This document shows, in pieces, positions 37,772 through 49,108 of a stretch of DNA of 64,000 bases. The position numbers and the translations under genes were made by a program. Source of the DNA: Monosporascus cannonballus (lineage: Eukaryota > Ascomycota > Sordariomycetes > Xylariales); contig QJNS01000026.1 of assembly GCA_004154925.1 (NCBI GenBank), forward strand, positions 186,001 to 250,000. Reading direction: 5' to 3'. The notes below the pieces were generated by a model. It ran no database searches. It was not told where the DNA came from and saw only the letters and a program-made list of their open reading frames with translations. Position 1 is the stretch's first letter. Every line of letters begins with the position of its first letter.

Positions 37772-39829
37772 TTATTCAAATTCAAAATAATAACCCAAAA
37801 TACGAAAATTATCCTATTTGCCAAAACTTTAAGGTTAAAACTTACAAATATTATTTAGGATAAACGGCTTTTAAAATAACTATAAAGCTAGGATGCTAAT
37901 GTTATCTGAATTCCCAGAAATATAAAATATATATAGAAAACGGCTAATTTCGGCCAGATATTAACAATTATAAATAATTATTTTTAAAATTTTATAAGTT
38001 CCCAAAATGCATTATTTACTCGAAAAGGTTAACGATAAACCCTTACGACCTATTATATTTTATTATTTGCTATATCGATAATTATCCTATTTATTTTAAA
38101 GCCAAAAAAAATAATAACTTTTGGCTTAAATAAAACGAAAAAATATTTATTAAACCAAATAACGAATGCCAATATATTAAAATTTCCCGATAGCCAGAAT
38201 ACCTTAAATCTTATTACTTATATCCTGAATCAAAACGGAATTAAAAGGCCATATTATAAGAATGCTTATATTATTTTCCAATATTTTGCCTTTAACATAA
38301 GCTCCTAGATATGGGAATATCCTCTTCGGAAATTTACCTTTTTAATCCCATAATTCGGAAAACAAAAGGCTAAAAAAGGAATTAAAAAAAAATCCAATCC
38401 TAAAGATATAATATAAATATAGCAAAAAAACATGGTTCCGGTGCAAAAACGATTAATATACCAAATATGCAGTCAAAAAAGTTCGCGAATAAAGATTCGC
38501 TTAAGCCGGACGGCATCAAAAGTTAAAAAATTACAAAGGCCCTCGAAACTAAGGCATTAAAAAGCCTTAATTTACAAAACCTTATGTAAAGCGACAAAAA
38601 GAATACGTAATTAAATTAAGATCTCCCTTTAGTACAAAAACAAAACGTTTAAAATAATAATCAATTCCGGCGCAAAAAGCAATTTTATTTCCCCCGTAAT
38701 AGCAGAAAAACATTAAATTCCTTAAAAATACAAATTAAAATCTTATAAATTACGTATAATAAATAAAAATTTATTTATATACGAAAATAAACAAATTTTT
38801 CGAAAAATTAAAAAACTTTTAATATAAATTTAAAAATACCAAAAACGTATTTCGCTAAATATTGCCGATATCTCCGGACATAACATTATTTTAAAAATAC
38901 CCTGGCTTTATTTTAACAACCCCCGGATTAATTAAAAAAAAATGGACATTTTTTTGGGAAAATAAAATAAAGATACTAAAAAAATAACCGAAAAATCTGC
39001 TATATTATTAAGGAAATACGGATTCCTAATTAAGTCTTTACAGTACCGCCGGAATATCAAAAATTTAAAAAATTATTTAAAAACAAAAAAAATCATAAGT
39101 TACCGCCACATAATCAATAAAATTATCGGATATCCATTAAAATAAGACATTATCCCAAGCTTTATAAAATTTACTACATAAACCCGGAAAAATTAAAGGC
39201 CTTATAAAAAAGCATATAATTAAATCTAAAGAAAAAATATATCCAACTTTCTAATTCCCTTACTAAATACCTTATCCTTATAATACCAAAAACCAAAGAT
39301 AACAAATAAAAAATCGATAAAAACGGAAACCTTATTTACCGAAAAATAATCAACTATAAATAATTAAATAATATTACAATTAAAAATAAATACCCCTTAA
39401 TATTTATAAATACCTTAAAAAAACGTTAACAAAATTAAATAATTTATAATTTTCGATTTTCGTAATAATTATTACCGTATCCGAATAACCAAAAAAGAAA
39501 AATAAAAAACAATATTTAAAATAATATATGGATTTTATAAATATAAAGTAATACCGATAAAACTTATTAACGCTTCCGCTAACTTCCAAAACTTAATTAT
39601 AATTACTTTCCGGAAATTCCTAAATAAGTTCGTTTTTATTTATTTTGACGATATCCTTATTTATTTAAAAACCTTAAAAAAATATAAAAAGCATATGGCT
39701 TAGGTATTTAGAATTTTAAATAAAGCCAATATTTGAATTAACCTAGCCAAAAATATATAATATACGTAAAAACTAAATTTTTTAAGATTTACTTTTACCT
39801 CCGGTTAAATTCAAATTTAATATTCCAAA

Positions 39830-40042
39830 TTGGAAATAATTAAGGACTGGCTTATTTCTAATAAGGCGACCGTCATAAATATCCGACAGATCTTAGGATT
39901 CATAGGTTATATACGTAACCTAATCGAAAAATACGGAGATATCGTCAAATTATTAACGAAACTAACTATTAAGAAATACGTTAGAAAAAAGTTCGAACTC
40001 CCAAAAAAAACAAAAGAAATATTCCGAAAATTAAAAAAATAA
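39830..40042 (+). pseudogene. RT thumb/RNase H-proximal fragment of gypsy copy C
   Basis: A 70-codon open stretch matches the gypsy RT region after the YxDD motif. It contains IRQILGFIGYIRNLIEKYG, equivalent to the common VQSFLGFANYYRRFI segment, followed by a KLLTKLTIKK piece. It is a remnant of pol. Confidence 0.85.
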
Positions 40043-41558
40043 TTACTAATAAACTTATCGTAAAGATGCCAAACCTAAACAAAAAAAATGCCTAAAGACA
40101 AATGCTTTAAAATACGCCCTAAATGCAATTTTAAAACAATAAGAAAATAACGATAAATAATACCCAATAACGTACTATTTAAAAGCACTTCGAAATACAA
40201 AACTTAAATACCAGATTTACGACAAAAAGCTATTAACAATTATTAACGCTTTCAAAAAATAAAAACCTTTTCTTAATAAACCAAAAAAACTTTTCGATAT
40301 TTACTTTAATCGCAAAACCCTTATTCAATTTATAAAAGCGCAAAAACTAAATAAGCGACATAAAAGATAAATAATTTTTCTATCCAGATTTAACTTTAAA
40401 ATATATTATATAAAAAAAAACATCCAAACGGAAATTCTTAATCGCAAAAAAAATTACGATTCCAAAGTCCCCAAAAAAAAATATACAGATATTACAGTAC
40501 AATAAAAATAGCACCGTACAGTTATATAAAATAATAAAAAAACCAACTCCTGAACTTTTAATACGGTTCCGAAATTCTTACGATATAAAAAAATAAAAAA
40601 AATTTAACAGCTAAAAGAACAACCAAAAGACTAGCTACTGTACCATAGCAAAATCTATATTCCCAAGATATTAACAGGATCAATTTATAAAGGAATTCCA
40701 TAAAAATCCGTTATACGGATACCAAGGAATTTTCAAAACCACCCGACGACTTCAAGAAAAATATGATTTTCCAAAGTTACGCCGTATAATTAAAAAAATA
40801 ATCAAAAATTGCAACATTTGTAATAAGGCTAAAGCAATACGCCATAAGCCCTATGGGCTACTATAACCTACCGATATTCCTAACAAAATATGGAATATTA
40901 TAACTTAAGATTTCATCATTAATTTATTTCCATTTAAAAACCCAGTTACTAAAGTCGAATATAACGGAATATAGGTAATTATCGACAGATTTACCAAATA
41001 TAAATATTTTCTACCTTTTAAAAAAACGCAACAGCAAAATAATTAGCTTATGCTTTTATCAAATATTATTTCGACAAATATAAAATATCAGAAAAAATTA
41101 TTTCCGATAGGGATACGCTTTTTATTTCAAAATTTGGTACCAGCTTTTTCAAATAAATCGGTGCTAAACTTAAGTTCTCGACAGCATATTATCCTTAAAT
41201 AAATAGCCAAACCGAAAAACTAAATTAAACCTTAAAATAATATTTTCGAAATTACGTTAATTATTAACAAAGTAACTGGGTAAAACTTTTACCATTAATA
41301 TAAATCGCTTATAATATATTTGTTAATAAAAATATAAACGTATTTTTTTATATAGCTATATACGGATATGATACAAAAGTAAAATAACCTAAATAACCGT
41401 TTAACAAAGCACCAAAAATTATTATAATTATCCCAAAAACAAAAACATTAATAATAAGGATCAAAATAATTTAAGCCCGTTTCCAAAATAAATTATAATT
41501 TTTTTAATAACAAATAACTTAGTATTATAACAAAAAAAGAATTAAAAGATTAATTTTA

Positions 41559-41885
41559 ATGGAAAAAAACAAGATTTACTTGTTACGCCAAAAACAAAAC
41601 GCGATTTCGAATATTTTACAGATTAAAACGAAAAAACCCAACGACAAATTCGATTTTAAGAAATTTAGCCCGTTCAAAATTAAAAAAGTTATTTCCAAAA
41701 TTAATTACCGGCTATCGTTACCCAAAAACATAAAAATACACTTTATTTTCTACATCTTTTTGCTTAAACCAATATCTAAGAACGCCCCGTTAAAAACAGA
41801 CCTAAAATTCGAAAAAGATTTAAACGAATACGAAATTAAACGAATATTGGATTCCAAAATAATTAAAATAAAATCTAATACCTAA
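41559..41885 (+). pseudogene. Integrase C-terminal fragment of gypsy copy C
   Basis: A 108-codon open stretch matches the GPY/F-like and post-integrase region of chromodomain gypsy elements, with KFSPFKIKKVISKINYRLSL, HFIFYIFLLKP (from HPVFHISLLEP-type) and YEIKRILDSK at the start of a chromodomain-like tail. It is the 3' end of the mutated pol gene. Confidence 0.85.
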
Positions 41886-41929
41886 TTAAATAAGAAAAAT
41901 ACTTACATAAAAAAATACGTAAAAACTAT

Positions 41930-42397
41930 TTAATTACTTAACGAATACGATAAACCTAATTAAAACGTTTTACCGCCAGAATTCTAACCGATTATTTCCA
42001 GTATAACCAAGGTCGCAAACGATAACGGTCCCCCGTTTAAATCCAGCTTTATGGCGTTCTAATCGAAAAAAATAAACGCCTTTGCGATAACATCTATTTC
42101 GGAAATAAGCTAAATTTATTTTATTTCCATACGTCGCTATTTCTCCTTTAACTTTTCCTATTTTTCTAGTTAATTTAATTTATAACCTTCCTTTAAAATC
42201 GCAAAAGCTTTTTTTTCCAAAATACTTTACTGCAAACGAATACGTTTTAGCCAACTAATAAATTCTTTCGTTCTTTTTTCGGCAGCCTTCTGGTGCGCCG
42301 CCAGCGCTTCTTAATGCGCAACCAAGGTATTTTCCACCTTGCGTTACTCCTTTTGTAAGCATTTGCGTTCCTTTCTGATTTTCACTAAGGAGTTCAT
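41930..42397 (-). pseudogene. Antisense ORF of gypsy copy C
   Basis: The frame has 156 codons and runs opposite to gag-pol between pol and the 3' LTR. It starts MNSLVKIRKERKCLQKE, has KAFAILKEGYKL in the middle and LDLNGGPLSFATLVILEIIG near the end. It has multiple in-frame TAA/TAG, several at sites where copy A or B keeps CAA or CAG. Compared with copy B it carries extra residues after the start (AHQKAAEKRTKEF region). An overlapping frame at 42255-42437 is only a shadow in another phase. Position and orientation are the same in copies A, B and C. Confidence 0.65.
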
Positions 42398-42715
42398 ATT
42401 TAGTACGTCGCAAGCTAAGCGCTGACGACGGGTACAATAACTATAATTAGGGATATCCGCCACAAAATAACAATTAAATTCCCCCAGGCGAACATAATTC
42501 GAACAAGCGATAACTTTCGAACCAAATTTTTCGATGAAATTCGTACGGTTATTACGCGTTTCGCGTTAATTTAGGCGAAATTTTTTTTCTTTTTTTAAAT
42601 GCGGCTTATTATAATAAAGTTAATTAGGATACCTTTAAGAACTTTCTTTAATAAAATAAAGTGGCCACCTACAGTTTTTATCTTTAGGACAAAAATCTTT
42701 AAAAAGGGGAAATAA

Positions 42716-43151
42716 TGTTACAGGAATAAGGGTTCCTATTTCGAAGAAATTAACCTTTAAGGCCTAACGCGGACCTGTCACGGTTAAACTCCGGGTAAAA
42801 AAGCTTAGCTCTTAAGGTGATCTAATTAATTTAAATAATTTAAATAATCTGGACCAAATTATATAAATTATATAAATCACATAAATCCAAAACATATTTA
42901 TTTTAGAAATTAGGATATATAATAAATCGGTCTTTTATGTAATTAATATTTATTTAGTTTCGCTTTTTAGTTATTAATCTAAGCTTTTAATCGAAGGTAA
43001 TTACACCGTTTTTTAATTGAGGGAAAAGTCTTTAAATCTCTTTAACGAATAAACCACTGAATCATTCTTCGCCCTATTGTTACCTGCAAATCAAGACCCC
43101 ATTTCGGATACTGCTCATACCTCCAGGTGGATGTATGACAGGTTCGTTACA
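42716..43151 (+). repeat. 3' LTR of gypsy copy C
   Basis: 436 bp from TGTTACAGGAATAAGGG to GGTTCGTTACA. The last 60 bases are little mutated and match the start of the copy A LTR on the other strand. Confidence 0.88.
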
Positions 43152-43156
43152 ATAAT

Positions 43157-44619
43157 TTAAATTTATCGTCATAATGAAAATAAACCAGGCCCGTAATTAC
43201 TAAATTAAAGCGATAAGTAATATAATTAATATATTCGTAATATTTAAATGCGGATTAAATTTAATATAACGTTATTTCTTTTTTTCTTTTTTATTTATTA
43301 TTTGTTTTTATTATATAATACGGAAATCTGTATTATGAAAAATATTTATTTATATAAATTAAAATTAAAAAAATAATCGTAAAATAATATTATTATAGAT
43401 ATTATTTTTGATATAATAAGGAAATAAAGTTTTTAAAGTAAAATATATAGGTAAATAATAAAAACTTTTTTAATTACTTTATATTATCTTATATATTTTA
43501 TTTACCAAAAAATCGCTTATATTTATACCTAATTAACAATTTGCGAAATATCTATTAATTATTATGTTGTTATTATAATTAATAACTTTACGCCGTTATA
43601 ATAACAAAATTAATTATAAGAATAAAATTGTATTAAAATAATTATAAAATAATTATTTATTAATAATTTAATAATTATAATAATGGCCAAAATAACGCGT
43701 ATGAAATAAACGGTTCGCTAATTAATTTTGGAATTAAAAAAACTTCCTGGCGTTAAAAAAAGAATTTCCTGCATTATAAAATAACCCCCGGCCAGAAAAC
43801 AGTACTTAAGCGCCCGGCTAGGAAAACAATATTTAAAAGCCCGGCTTTTTTTAAAAACCCCAAAAAAATTATTTAACAATAAATTGTTTTTAAAAAATAA
43901 AATAATCTTAAAATAATATTAATATATATAACTGCGGTTTTATGTAAAATTCGACGATATTAAATAAATTTTAAATTATTACTTAAAAAAGTGCCTTTTT
44001 AACGTTTAATAAAGGAAATTTCGTAATAATTTAAAAGTTAATAACGATTTTAAGTTTTTCTTATAGATGTTTTGTAAAAAATAATAAAAATTATATTAAT
44101 CGATTTATTTAAAAATAAAATATAGAAAATAATTTTAAAATAATTTAATTTTTTATAATAACTAATTTATATATTATTTATACTAAATAAATCATTATTT
44201 AACAAAAAGATATATAATTAGTTAAAAATATTTTAAGTTATTATTAAAGCTTAATAAAACCATAAATAAAAAATGCGGCTCTCGGTAAAAAAATCTGGCG
44301 TTTCGTTAAGCAAAACTTATAACCAAAGTTTTAAACGTACAAAAAAAAAATACTCAAAATAATAACGTACAAAATAATAACGCGCAAAATAATAACGCGT
44401 AAAATAATTAGGATTCGGATAATACGCAAAATAATAATAATAATAAAATTTTAAGCGAAATTTAGGCTCGGTTTAAAAGGAAATCGGTATTATTTGGTTT
44501 TATGATACTTAAAAAGTTTTGTACAGTTCAACTGCAAATTCTTTAATATTATTATTTTTACCGGATTATTTCAAATTATTTCAAATTATTAAAACGATTT
44601 ACTTTATGTATAAATTTTT
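43157..44619. other. AT-rich right interior of the hAT-like element
   Basis: No gene is supported. Around 43740-43860 a short run of CCCGGC(C/T)AGAAAAC-like units is less mutated. At 44355-44410 a 15-bp unit (CAAAATAATAACGYR) repeats about 3.5 times. In the plus frame it would encode Gln-Asn-Asn-Asn-Ala/Val, followed by an open stretch that includes KILSEI and ARFKRKS. It could be the edge of a transposase gene. Confidence 0.4.
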
Positions 44620-44793
44620 TACCTACTAGGTACTCGTAGGTTCTTGGCAAGACCTAATAGATACCCAATAGGTCCTTGGCAAATCCGATGGGTACTCGCG
44701 AGTACCCACTAAATCAGATGGGTAATGGATGGGTACCTATCAGGACCCATGGGTCTTCGTGGGTCACCCACGGGTACCCATTCCCTCACCCTA
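44620..44793 (-). repeat. Right end of hAT-like element with palindromic subterminal repeats
   Basis: On the minus strand it begins TAGGGTGAGGGAATGGGTAC, then GGGTGACCCACG, ACCCATGGGTCC, GGTACTCGCGAGTACC and TTGCCAAGGACCTATTGGG. These motifs mirror the left end at 28667-28860. Confidence 0.65.
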
Positions 44794-44821
44794 GATACAT
44801 CTAATTATCTACCAGCTCTAT

Positions 44822-45225
44822 ATGCTAGAGTCGCGCGTCGCCTTTGCGGGCTGGACCCAGGCGGACATCGACAACTACGAAGGCCCCACGCCGGAGATCG
44901 TAGCGGGGCTGGCGCGCAACGTCCGCGCGGAGCTCGAAAGCACATACACGGTCTCCGAGAGTGGCACCGCGGGACCCGGGGGATCGACCCGCAATCGGAC
45001 GCCGTAAGTGGAGACCGTTATTCAGTGGCTTGGGTTGTGGCTGCTGACAGCTTTCTCAATAGTGGGTATGTGGCATTGACGGTGGATGGTGGGGCGCTGG
45101 GGACGGTAACCTCAGAGCAGTGGACAGGCCATGGTAGGCGGGACAAGAACATCGTCAACTTTGCAATGGCGGTGTTGGGTCTTTTGAGAAACACTATTTT
45201 AATTACTGCAACTCACCAATATTGA
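44822..45225 (+). pseudogene. CinA C-terminal domain (nicotinamide-nucleotide amidase-like) fragment, 5' truncated
   Basis: Two exons read through, 44822..45003 and 45063..45225, with a GTAAGT..TAG intron in phase. The 114 residues match the second half of CinA-C domains, with LESRVAFAGWTQADIDNYEG, GLARNVRAELESTYTVSESG, GTAGPGGSTRNRTPGYVALTVD and a closing FAMAVLGLLRN helix. CinA-C proteins in bacteria deamidate NMN; fungal homologues are of uncertain role. The upstream third of the domain, which holds the conserved ETAAGG-type loop, is absent. Just before the fragment stands the right end of the hAT-like element (44793). The gene therefore appears to have been cut by the transposon insertion or a linked deletion. 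Splice sites and the late frame are still intact, so the loss may be recent. Confidence 0.75.
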
Positions 45226-45667
45226 GAGAGGCGGAAGATTAGCACGAGACGTGTAAATTAAGTTTTAGAAATGATACGCTACTGTGATAGGGGAACTTCG
45301 GGGTCGAAAGAAATATTGATTACCCAGGCATGCGGGTATCTAATCGGATGAGTAATCGACCCCCTTACAGGGCAAGAGCACGCGACACACTAAAACCGAA
45401 GGCCAGCATTGAACAATTACGTCATGCATTATAATAGCATCATAGAGCCCGTTACCCAAAGAGGTGGGTCCCGCCGGGGCTATAGCTCCGCCAAATCAGG
45501 CATGGCGAATGCATCATGACGACTGTTACCCGTTTCGGTACCTGATACTGGCGTATAAGTCAAAGGGTTCCTGGAAGAAAATTCTGGAGAAGAAGGACGA
45601 TTATCCTAAGAACAGATAGATCATAGATGGCGACAGATCATCGACAATACCGTTATTGTTTCTAGCG
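45226..45667. other. Intergenic, promoter side of the GFA gene
   Basis: Normal composition, no coding frame. It should contain the promoter of the following gene. Confidence 0.5.
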
Positions 45668-46819
45668 ATGCTTAAATCCCCATCGCGTCTATTACCCGGA
45701 CTTGCGAACAAAGCTTCGTCGTCCCAGCTACTGCTATCTCTACAGCGCAGTATACCACGCCATCAGCAACAGGCGAGCTACCACCACCACCTCCGTCCAC
45801 TCCTCACCATCTCGCAGCCAGCACCAGCTCAAGCACCATTAGCAGCAGCACGGCTTAATTCCCCGCGATCTAAGTCATCGCAGCTTTCAGGACCGTACTT
45901 GAGTAGAACTGCAGGTGCGGCTTCCTTCTCTGCCACTCCGCGGAGGCCCAAAGAACAGGAGGAAATGTCGGAGGACAACGAGGACTGGAAGAACCACCCG
46001 CCGTACCGCACGGCGCGCGAGAACGAGCAGTTCGAGAAGAAGTGGACCGCGACCTGCAGCTGCGGCCGCGTGAAGTACTGGCTGAGCCGCGACAAGCCGC
46101 TCATATCCAAGTACTGCCACTGCATCGACTGCCAGTCGCTTCATGGTGAGCTCTATTATTCCCTCAAGCCTTTCCCGGCGGTGCGCACGATGTGATAGAT
46201 ATGAAGAGAAGCCGGCACAAAAATATGTGTACGAATCGAGGCTACGACAGCTGACACGTGACTCTTTCCGTTGTCAAGGCGCGCCGTTCCAGTGGGCCGC
46301 CATATTCCACAAGGAGGACCTGCACTTCGAGAAGGGCGCCGAGGGCCTCGCCTTCTACAACTCCCAGGACAAGCAGACGCACCACAAGCTGCCGTGCAAG
46401 GTCAGCTGCGCGTACTGCCACACGCCCATCATGGACGAGGGGCGCAACATGGTCCTCATGTTCCCGGGCATCATCAAATACGAAAATCCCGAGCACAAGA
46501 AGTGGTTCGACCCTCAGTACGTCTTCTCTACCTCGTGTGCGGTGTGTCGATGAGATCGGTGTGAGCTAAACGGCACGGCAGATGTCACATCTTCTACTCG
46601 CAGCGCGTGGTGGACATCCCCGATGGCAAGCCCAAATGGTCCAAGCTGGACGGCATCAGTCAGCTGGTAAACGACGTGGGTGATATCAAGGACGTGGAGG
46701 CTGTGGTTAGTAAGAAGAAGTTAGACGAGACGGAAAAAGAGGAAAAGGAGATGACAAAGAAGCAAGAAGACGAGGAAAAGGAGAAAAGGAAGGAGGAGGG
46801 CAAGACGGATTCGTCATGA
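45668..46819 (+). CDS. GFA-family protein (glutathione-dependent formaldehyde-activating-like, CENP-V/GFA domain)
   Basis: The three-exon model is 45668..46145, 46279..46516, 46582..46819, 317 aa; introns are GTGAGC..AAG (133 nt) and GTACGT..CAG (65 nt), in phase. The GFA fold is marked by its zinc ligands: CSCG (Cys130, Cys132), CHCIDC (Cys150, Cys152, Cys155) and a later CKVSCAYCHTPI, followed by a FPG segment. Family members bind zinc; some react with glutathione adducts of formaldehyde, but for most fungal members the substrate is unknown. The first about 100 residues are Ser/Ala/Gln/Arg-rich and could be a mitochondrial presequence; a later Met at MSEDNEDWKNH is an alternative start that would remove it. 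The C-terminus ends in a long Lys/Glu-rich tail. Confidence 0.85.
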
Positions 46820-46990
46820 TATTCACCAACTTATACGATACAGATGGTGCATTAACTGTCATAGCACTGTGTTCCTGGGCGTGATAATAGAGAAAGGTTT
46901 GCAATCCTGCGGTCAGGGGTGCTGTTCTAAGTTTCTTATATATAATAGGGTGTGGGGGGTTAGCCATATACAGGCTATGAACTCCGAGCT

Positions 46991-48251
46991 ATGGTAGAGC
47001 AGGGCATTCTCAACTCAGAGGACCAGCCACGACACGTGAAGGACTGCGGCAGCCGCCTGGACGAGCACGGCCGGGAGCTACCCGATGGTCGCACCTTTGT
47101 GCACCCGACGCGTCTGATGTTAGAGCGACCAGAGATTCGCGGCAGAGAAGGCATCCGAGCCAAACGGGACCCCGAGAGAGACGATTCGGAAGACGAGTCG
47201 CTGTTCGGGCCTGAGGACGGGCATCACGGCCCAGAAGAAAAGGAATTGCTACACTGGCCGAAGCCTGCGCTGCGTGACACGCCCACGTCGCCGTCCGCTG
47301 GTCAGCCTTCGCATACCACAGCGGGCGGACCGGCCCCGCGCCGGGCTACGCCAAAGCCCCGGTACACGTACGCGAACATAGAGAAATGGCGTCAAGCCAG
47401 GGAAAGGCGCGAGCTGCCCGCGGGGGGGGGGGGGGGGGGGCGGGGGGGGGGGGCGGGGGGGGGGGGGGGCGGGNNNNNNNNNNCCCCCCCCCCCCCCCCC
47501 CCCCCCAGCGGGCTCGGTCCGGTACAACCGAGTTCCTCCCACGGCCGAGCTCGCCGTGCACATTCCGGGAGACACCGCGAGGGCCGCTGCACAGCGCGCC
47601 AAACGTCTCGAGGCTATTCAAAATCTGAAGGACGGGTACAAGAAGCGCCGGGAAGCCGAGGCGGCGGCTGCTTGGAAGCCTACGAGTAGCAGCCACACTA
47701 ATGCGGGCGAGACCGTCAAGGTCGTCGATAATGATGACATCCCGGGACAGGCCCCCGTTTACCAGCGACCTCCCGGCTGGCCATCGCATCGCCCATGGGT
47801 ATATTTCCACTCGCCGACGAACCGCGGCTGGGCCCTGCTGGAGATGAAGGAAGAGAAGGAGCGTAGGTTGTCCAAGCGACAGGTGACCACCAAGCCGCAG
47901 CAGCAGACGGCGTCTCAGCCGCCCCGTTCAAGACTCCCACCGCATCTCCGTGTCATCGAGGAAGCCAAGCAGGCCGAGCGCGAAGCCGCGGCCAAGCTGG
48001 AGCAACGCCGACCGCCGTCTCAGCCGGAGCAAGGAGGTCCGACTCCGACAGCCGGCGGCCCGGTCCTCGATCCCGACGAGGACATCTACGGCGTGTGGGA
48101 CGACGAAGAGAGGCGAAGGGCCGTCAAGGCCAAGAAGCCGAAAGACGGAAAGACAGAGGATGGACAGGTTTCGCGAGGAGGGCGGTCAGCCCGATGCTAC
48201 AGGTTCCCAGGGCCAGACCTCGGCTCAGCCGGCGGCCGCGGCGTCGGATAG
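46991..48251 (+). CDS. Hypothetical low-complexity protein, interrupted by an assembly gap
   Basis: I do not recognise this protein. The first part reads MVEQGILNSEDQPRHVKD and continues with charged and Pro-rich sequence to residue about 140. Then the frame runs into an artefactual G run, 10 Ns and a C run (47422-47506). Beyond the gap, the frame that starts near 47508 reads AGSVRYNRVPPTAELAVH and then a Lys/Arg/Glu-rich helical segment. It continues with PPGWPSHRPWVYFHSP and a second charged helix, and has DEDIYGVWDDEERRRAVK near its end. Its stop is at 48249-48251. A different frame stays open to 48435 and reads more naturally (SQGQTSAQPAAAASDRPFS), so a frame change near 48170, by a small intron or an indel, is possible. 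The number of residues in the gap is unknown, so phase across it is a guess. Confidence 0.55.
47422..47506. other. Assembly gap with poly-G left edge and poly-C right edge
   Basis: G runs (47422-47473, broken by single Cs) abut ten Ns (47474-47483), followed directly by a C run (47484-47506). Poly-G at the end of left reads and poly-C, its complement, at the start of right reads is what two-colour sequencing gives when signal is lost. The run is probably not genomic. Confidence 0.8.
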
Positions 48252-49108
48252 GCCGTTTTCTGCAACCACTAAGGCCAGGTCCGAAACCTCGGTGGAGAAT
48301 CTTCGAATTGACAACGAGGACGGTGAGTGGCCGTCCAGGCCATCGAGGTCTACGACTAGCGAGCCGGGAGATCTTGGCAAGGAGCGTCTCCGCCGGTCTA
48401 AGGCGGGCTTACCTTATTCAATTGAGCTAGTTTAGGCAGAGGGCAGTGTAACCCCGGGACATGATCATCGTTGTGGGGATGGAAGGGCCGGCGTCCGGCG
48501 TTATAGAGTTGCCATTTTTTTTTCGGGGGCCCCCGATCCTACGGGTTGCGATGGCCTTGCTCTTCGCTGTCCGCAGTTCGTTTTCGTTGTTAACAATCAT
48601 TGTAATTGCGGCCCCGTCCGATCTGCTTTTAATAATGCCTTCCCACCCCTGGTGACTCCTCTATTTACGTCTACAGTTAACTAGCAGGCTGTGCACGATA
48701 TCGATGGCACACCGTACAGAAATATAGCTGATCATCCAACTCGCAGGGTGTTTACGGTTAGTTACCTCCACCGCCGCACAAGATTCCCGAAAGAGTTAGT
48801 AAGTATTCAGGAACGGCGTACTGTCAGGGATAAGAGGAGCATAGAGCGACAGGCGGGAAGCTAGCTATTAAGTAGCAGTAGAGATGACCATTAACGCCTG
48901 TCCTTCCTAAATATCTAAGGGGGGAACGGGGGGGTGGGAGCGGGGGTTGCCAGAAAGCGTTTAGGGGTGGTATGATTAACGATTCGGGGTGGTGGAAAGA
49001 ACTGGTTTGAAGATAGCTATGCGAGTTGATCCTTTTATGATAAAGATCTCATGACAGGAATCACCTGACCACCACCGCCTCCCCCCTCCCCCGGCGGGCC
49101 AGGCCAGG
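48252..49108. other. Intergenic, convergent region
   Basis: Bases 48252-48435 may still be coding for the upstream gene in another frame. The rest, with G-rich patches near 48525 and 48920-48960 and a C-rich stretch near 49075-49095, shows no gene. Confidence 0.45.

Larger units (their letters stand above)
35846..43151 (+). mobile_element. Full-length RIP-degraded Ty3/gypsy retrotransposon, copy C
   Basis: The element is 7306 bp with two 436-bp LTRs and a 5-bp duplication. In order it has gag (about 36480-37500, including MPDVKGYK and a VGKVRNWF stretch), a zinc-knuckle remnant (37560-37640), protease with NSGAKSNFIS (Asp to Asn in the usual DSGA, near 38660), and RT with YFDDILIYLKT (near 39640). 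RT thumb/RNase H follows (39830-40042 open), then the integrase zinc region (CNICNKAKAIRHKPYG, near 40815). The integrase core keeps IIDRFTKYKYFLPFK and a DRDT-type second Asp, and the integrase C-terminal/chromodomain-like part (41559-41885 open) includes YEIKRILDSK. Gene order RT-RH-INT marks Ty3/gypsy. Many TAA/TAG at Gln sites show it is dead. Confidence 0.9.
28667..44793. mobile_element. hAT-like DNA transposon remnant hosting gypsy copy C (tentative)
   Basis: The two ends are inverted: TAGAGTGAGG at 28667 and, on the other strand, TAGGGTGAGG ending at 44793. Both ends continue into clusters of palindromes such as ACCCATGGGT, ACCCGCGGGTA and GGTACTCGCGAGTACC with a shared CCAAGGACC(C/T)A motif. 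Further in, both contain AATAATTTGAAATAATTTG in inverted orientation. TAG(A/G)G ends and such subterminal repeats are typical of hAT elements. The interior, apart from copy C, is extremely AT-rich. A possible relic of the transposase C-terminal dimerisation region, reading like SxNVF...NQHYRNNLN if TAA is taken as Gln, lies near 35268-35400 (+). The 8-bp flanks differ (CCTGCTAC and GATACATC), so the ends may belong to two related elements. Confidence 0.45.

Noticed and set aside
42255..42437. 60-codon minus frame in gypsy copy C
   Set aside because: Wrong phase over the antisense ORF; the conserved residues are in the neighbouring frame.
47249..47810. Several overlapping frames with long Gly or Pro tracts on both strands
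   Set aside because: They exist only because of the poly-G/N/poly-C gap edge and are not biological.
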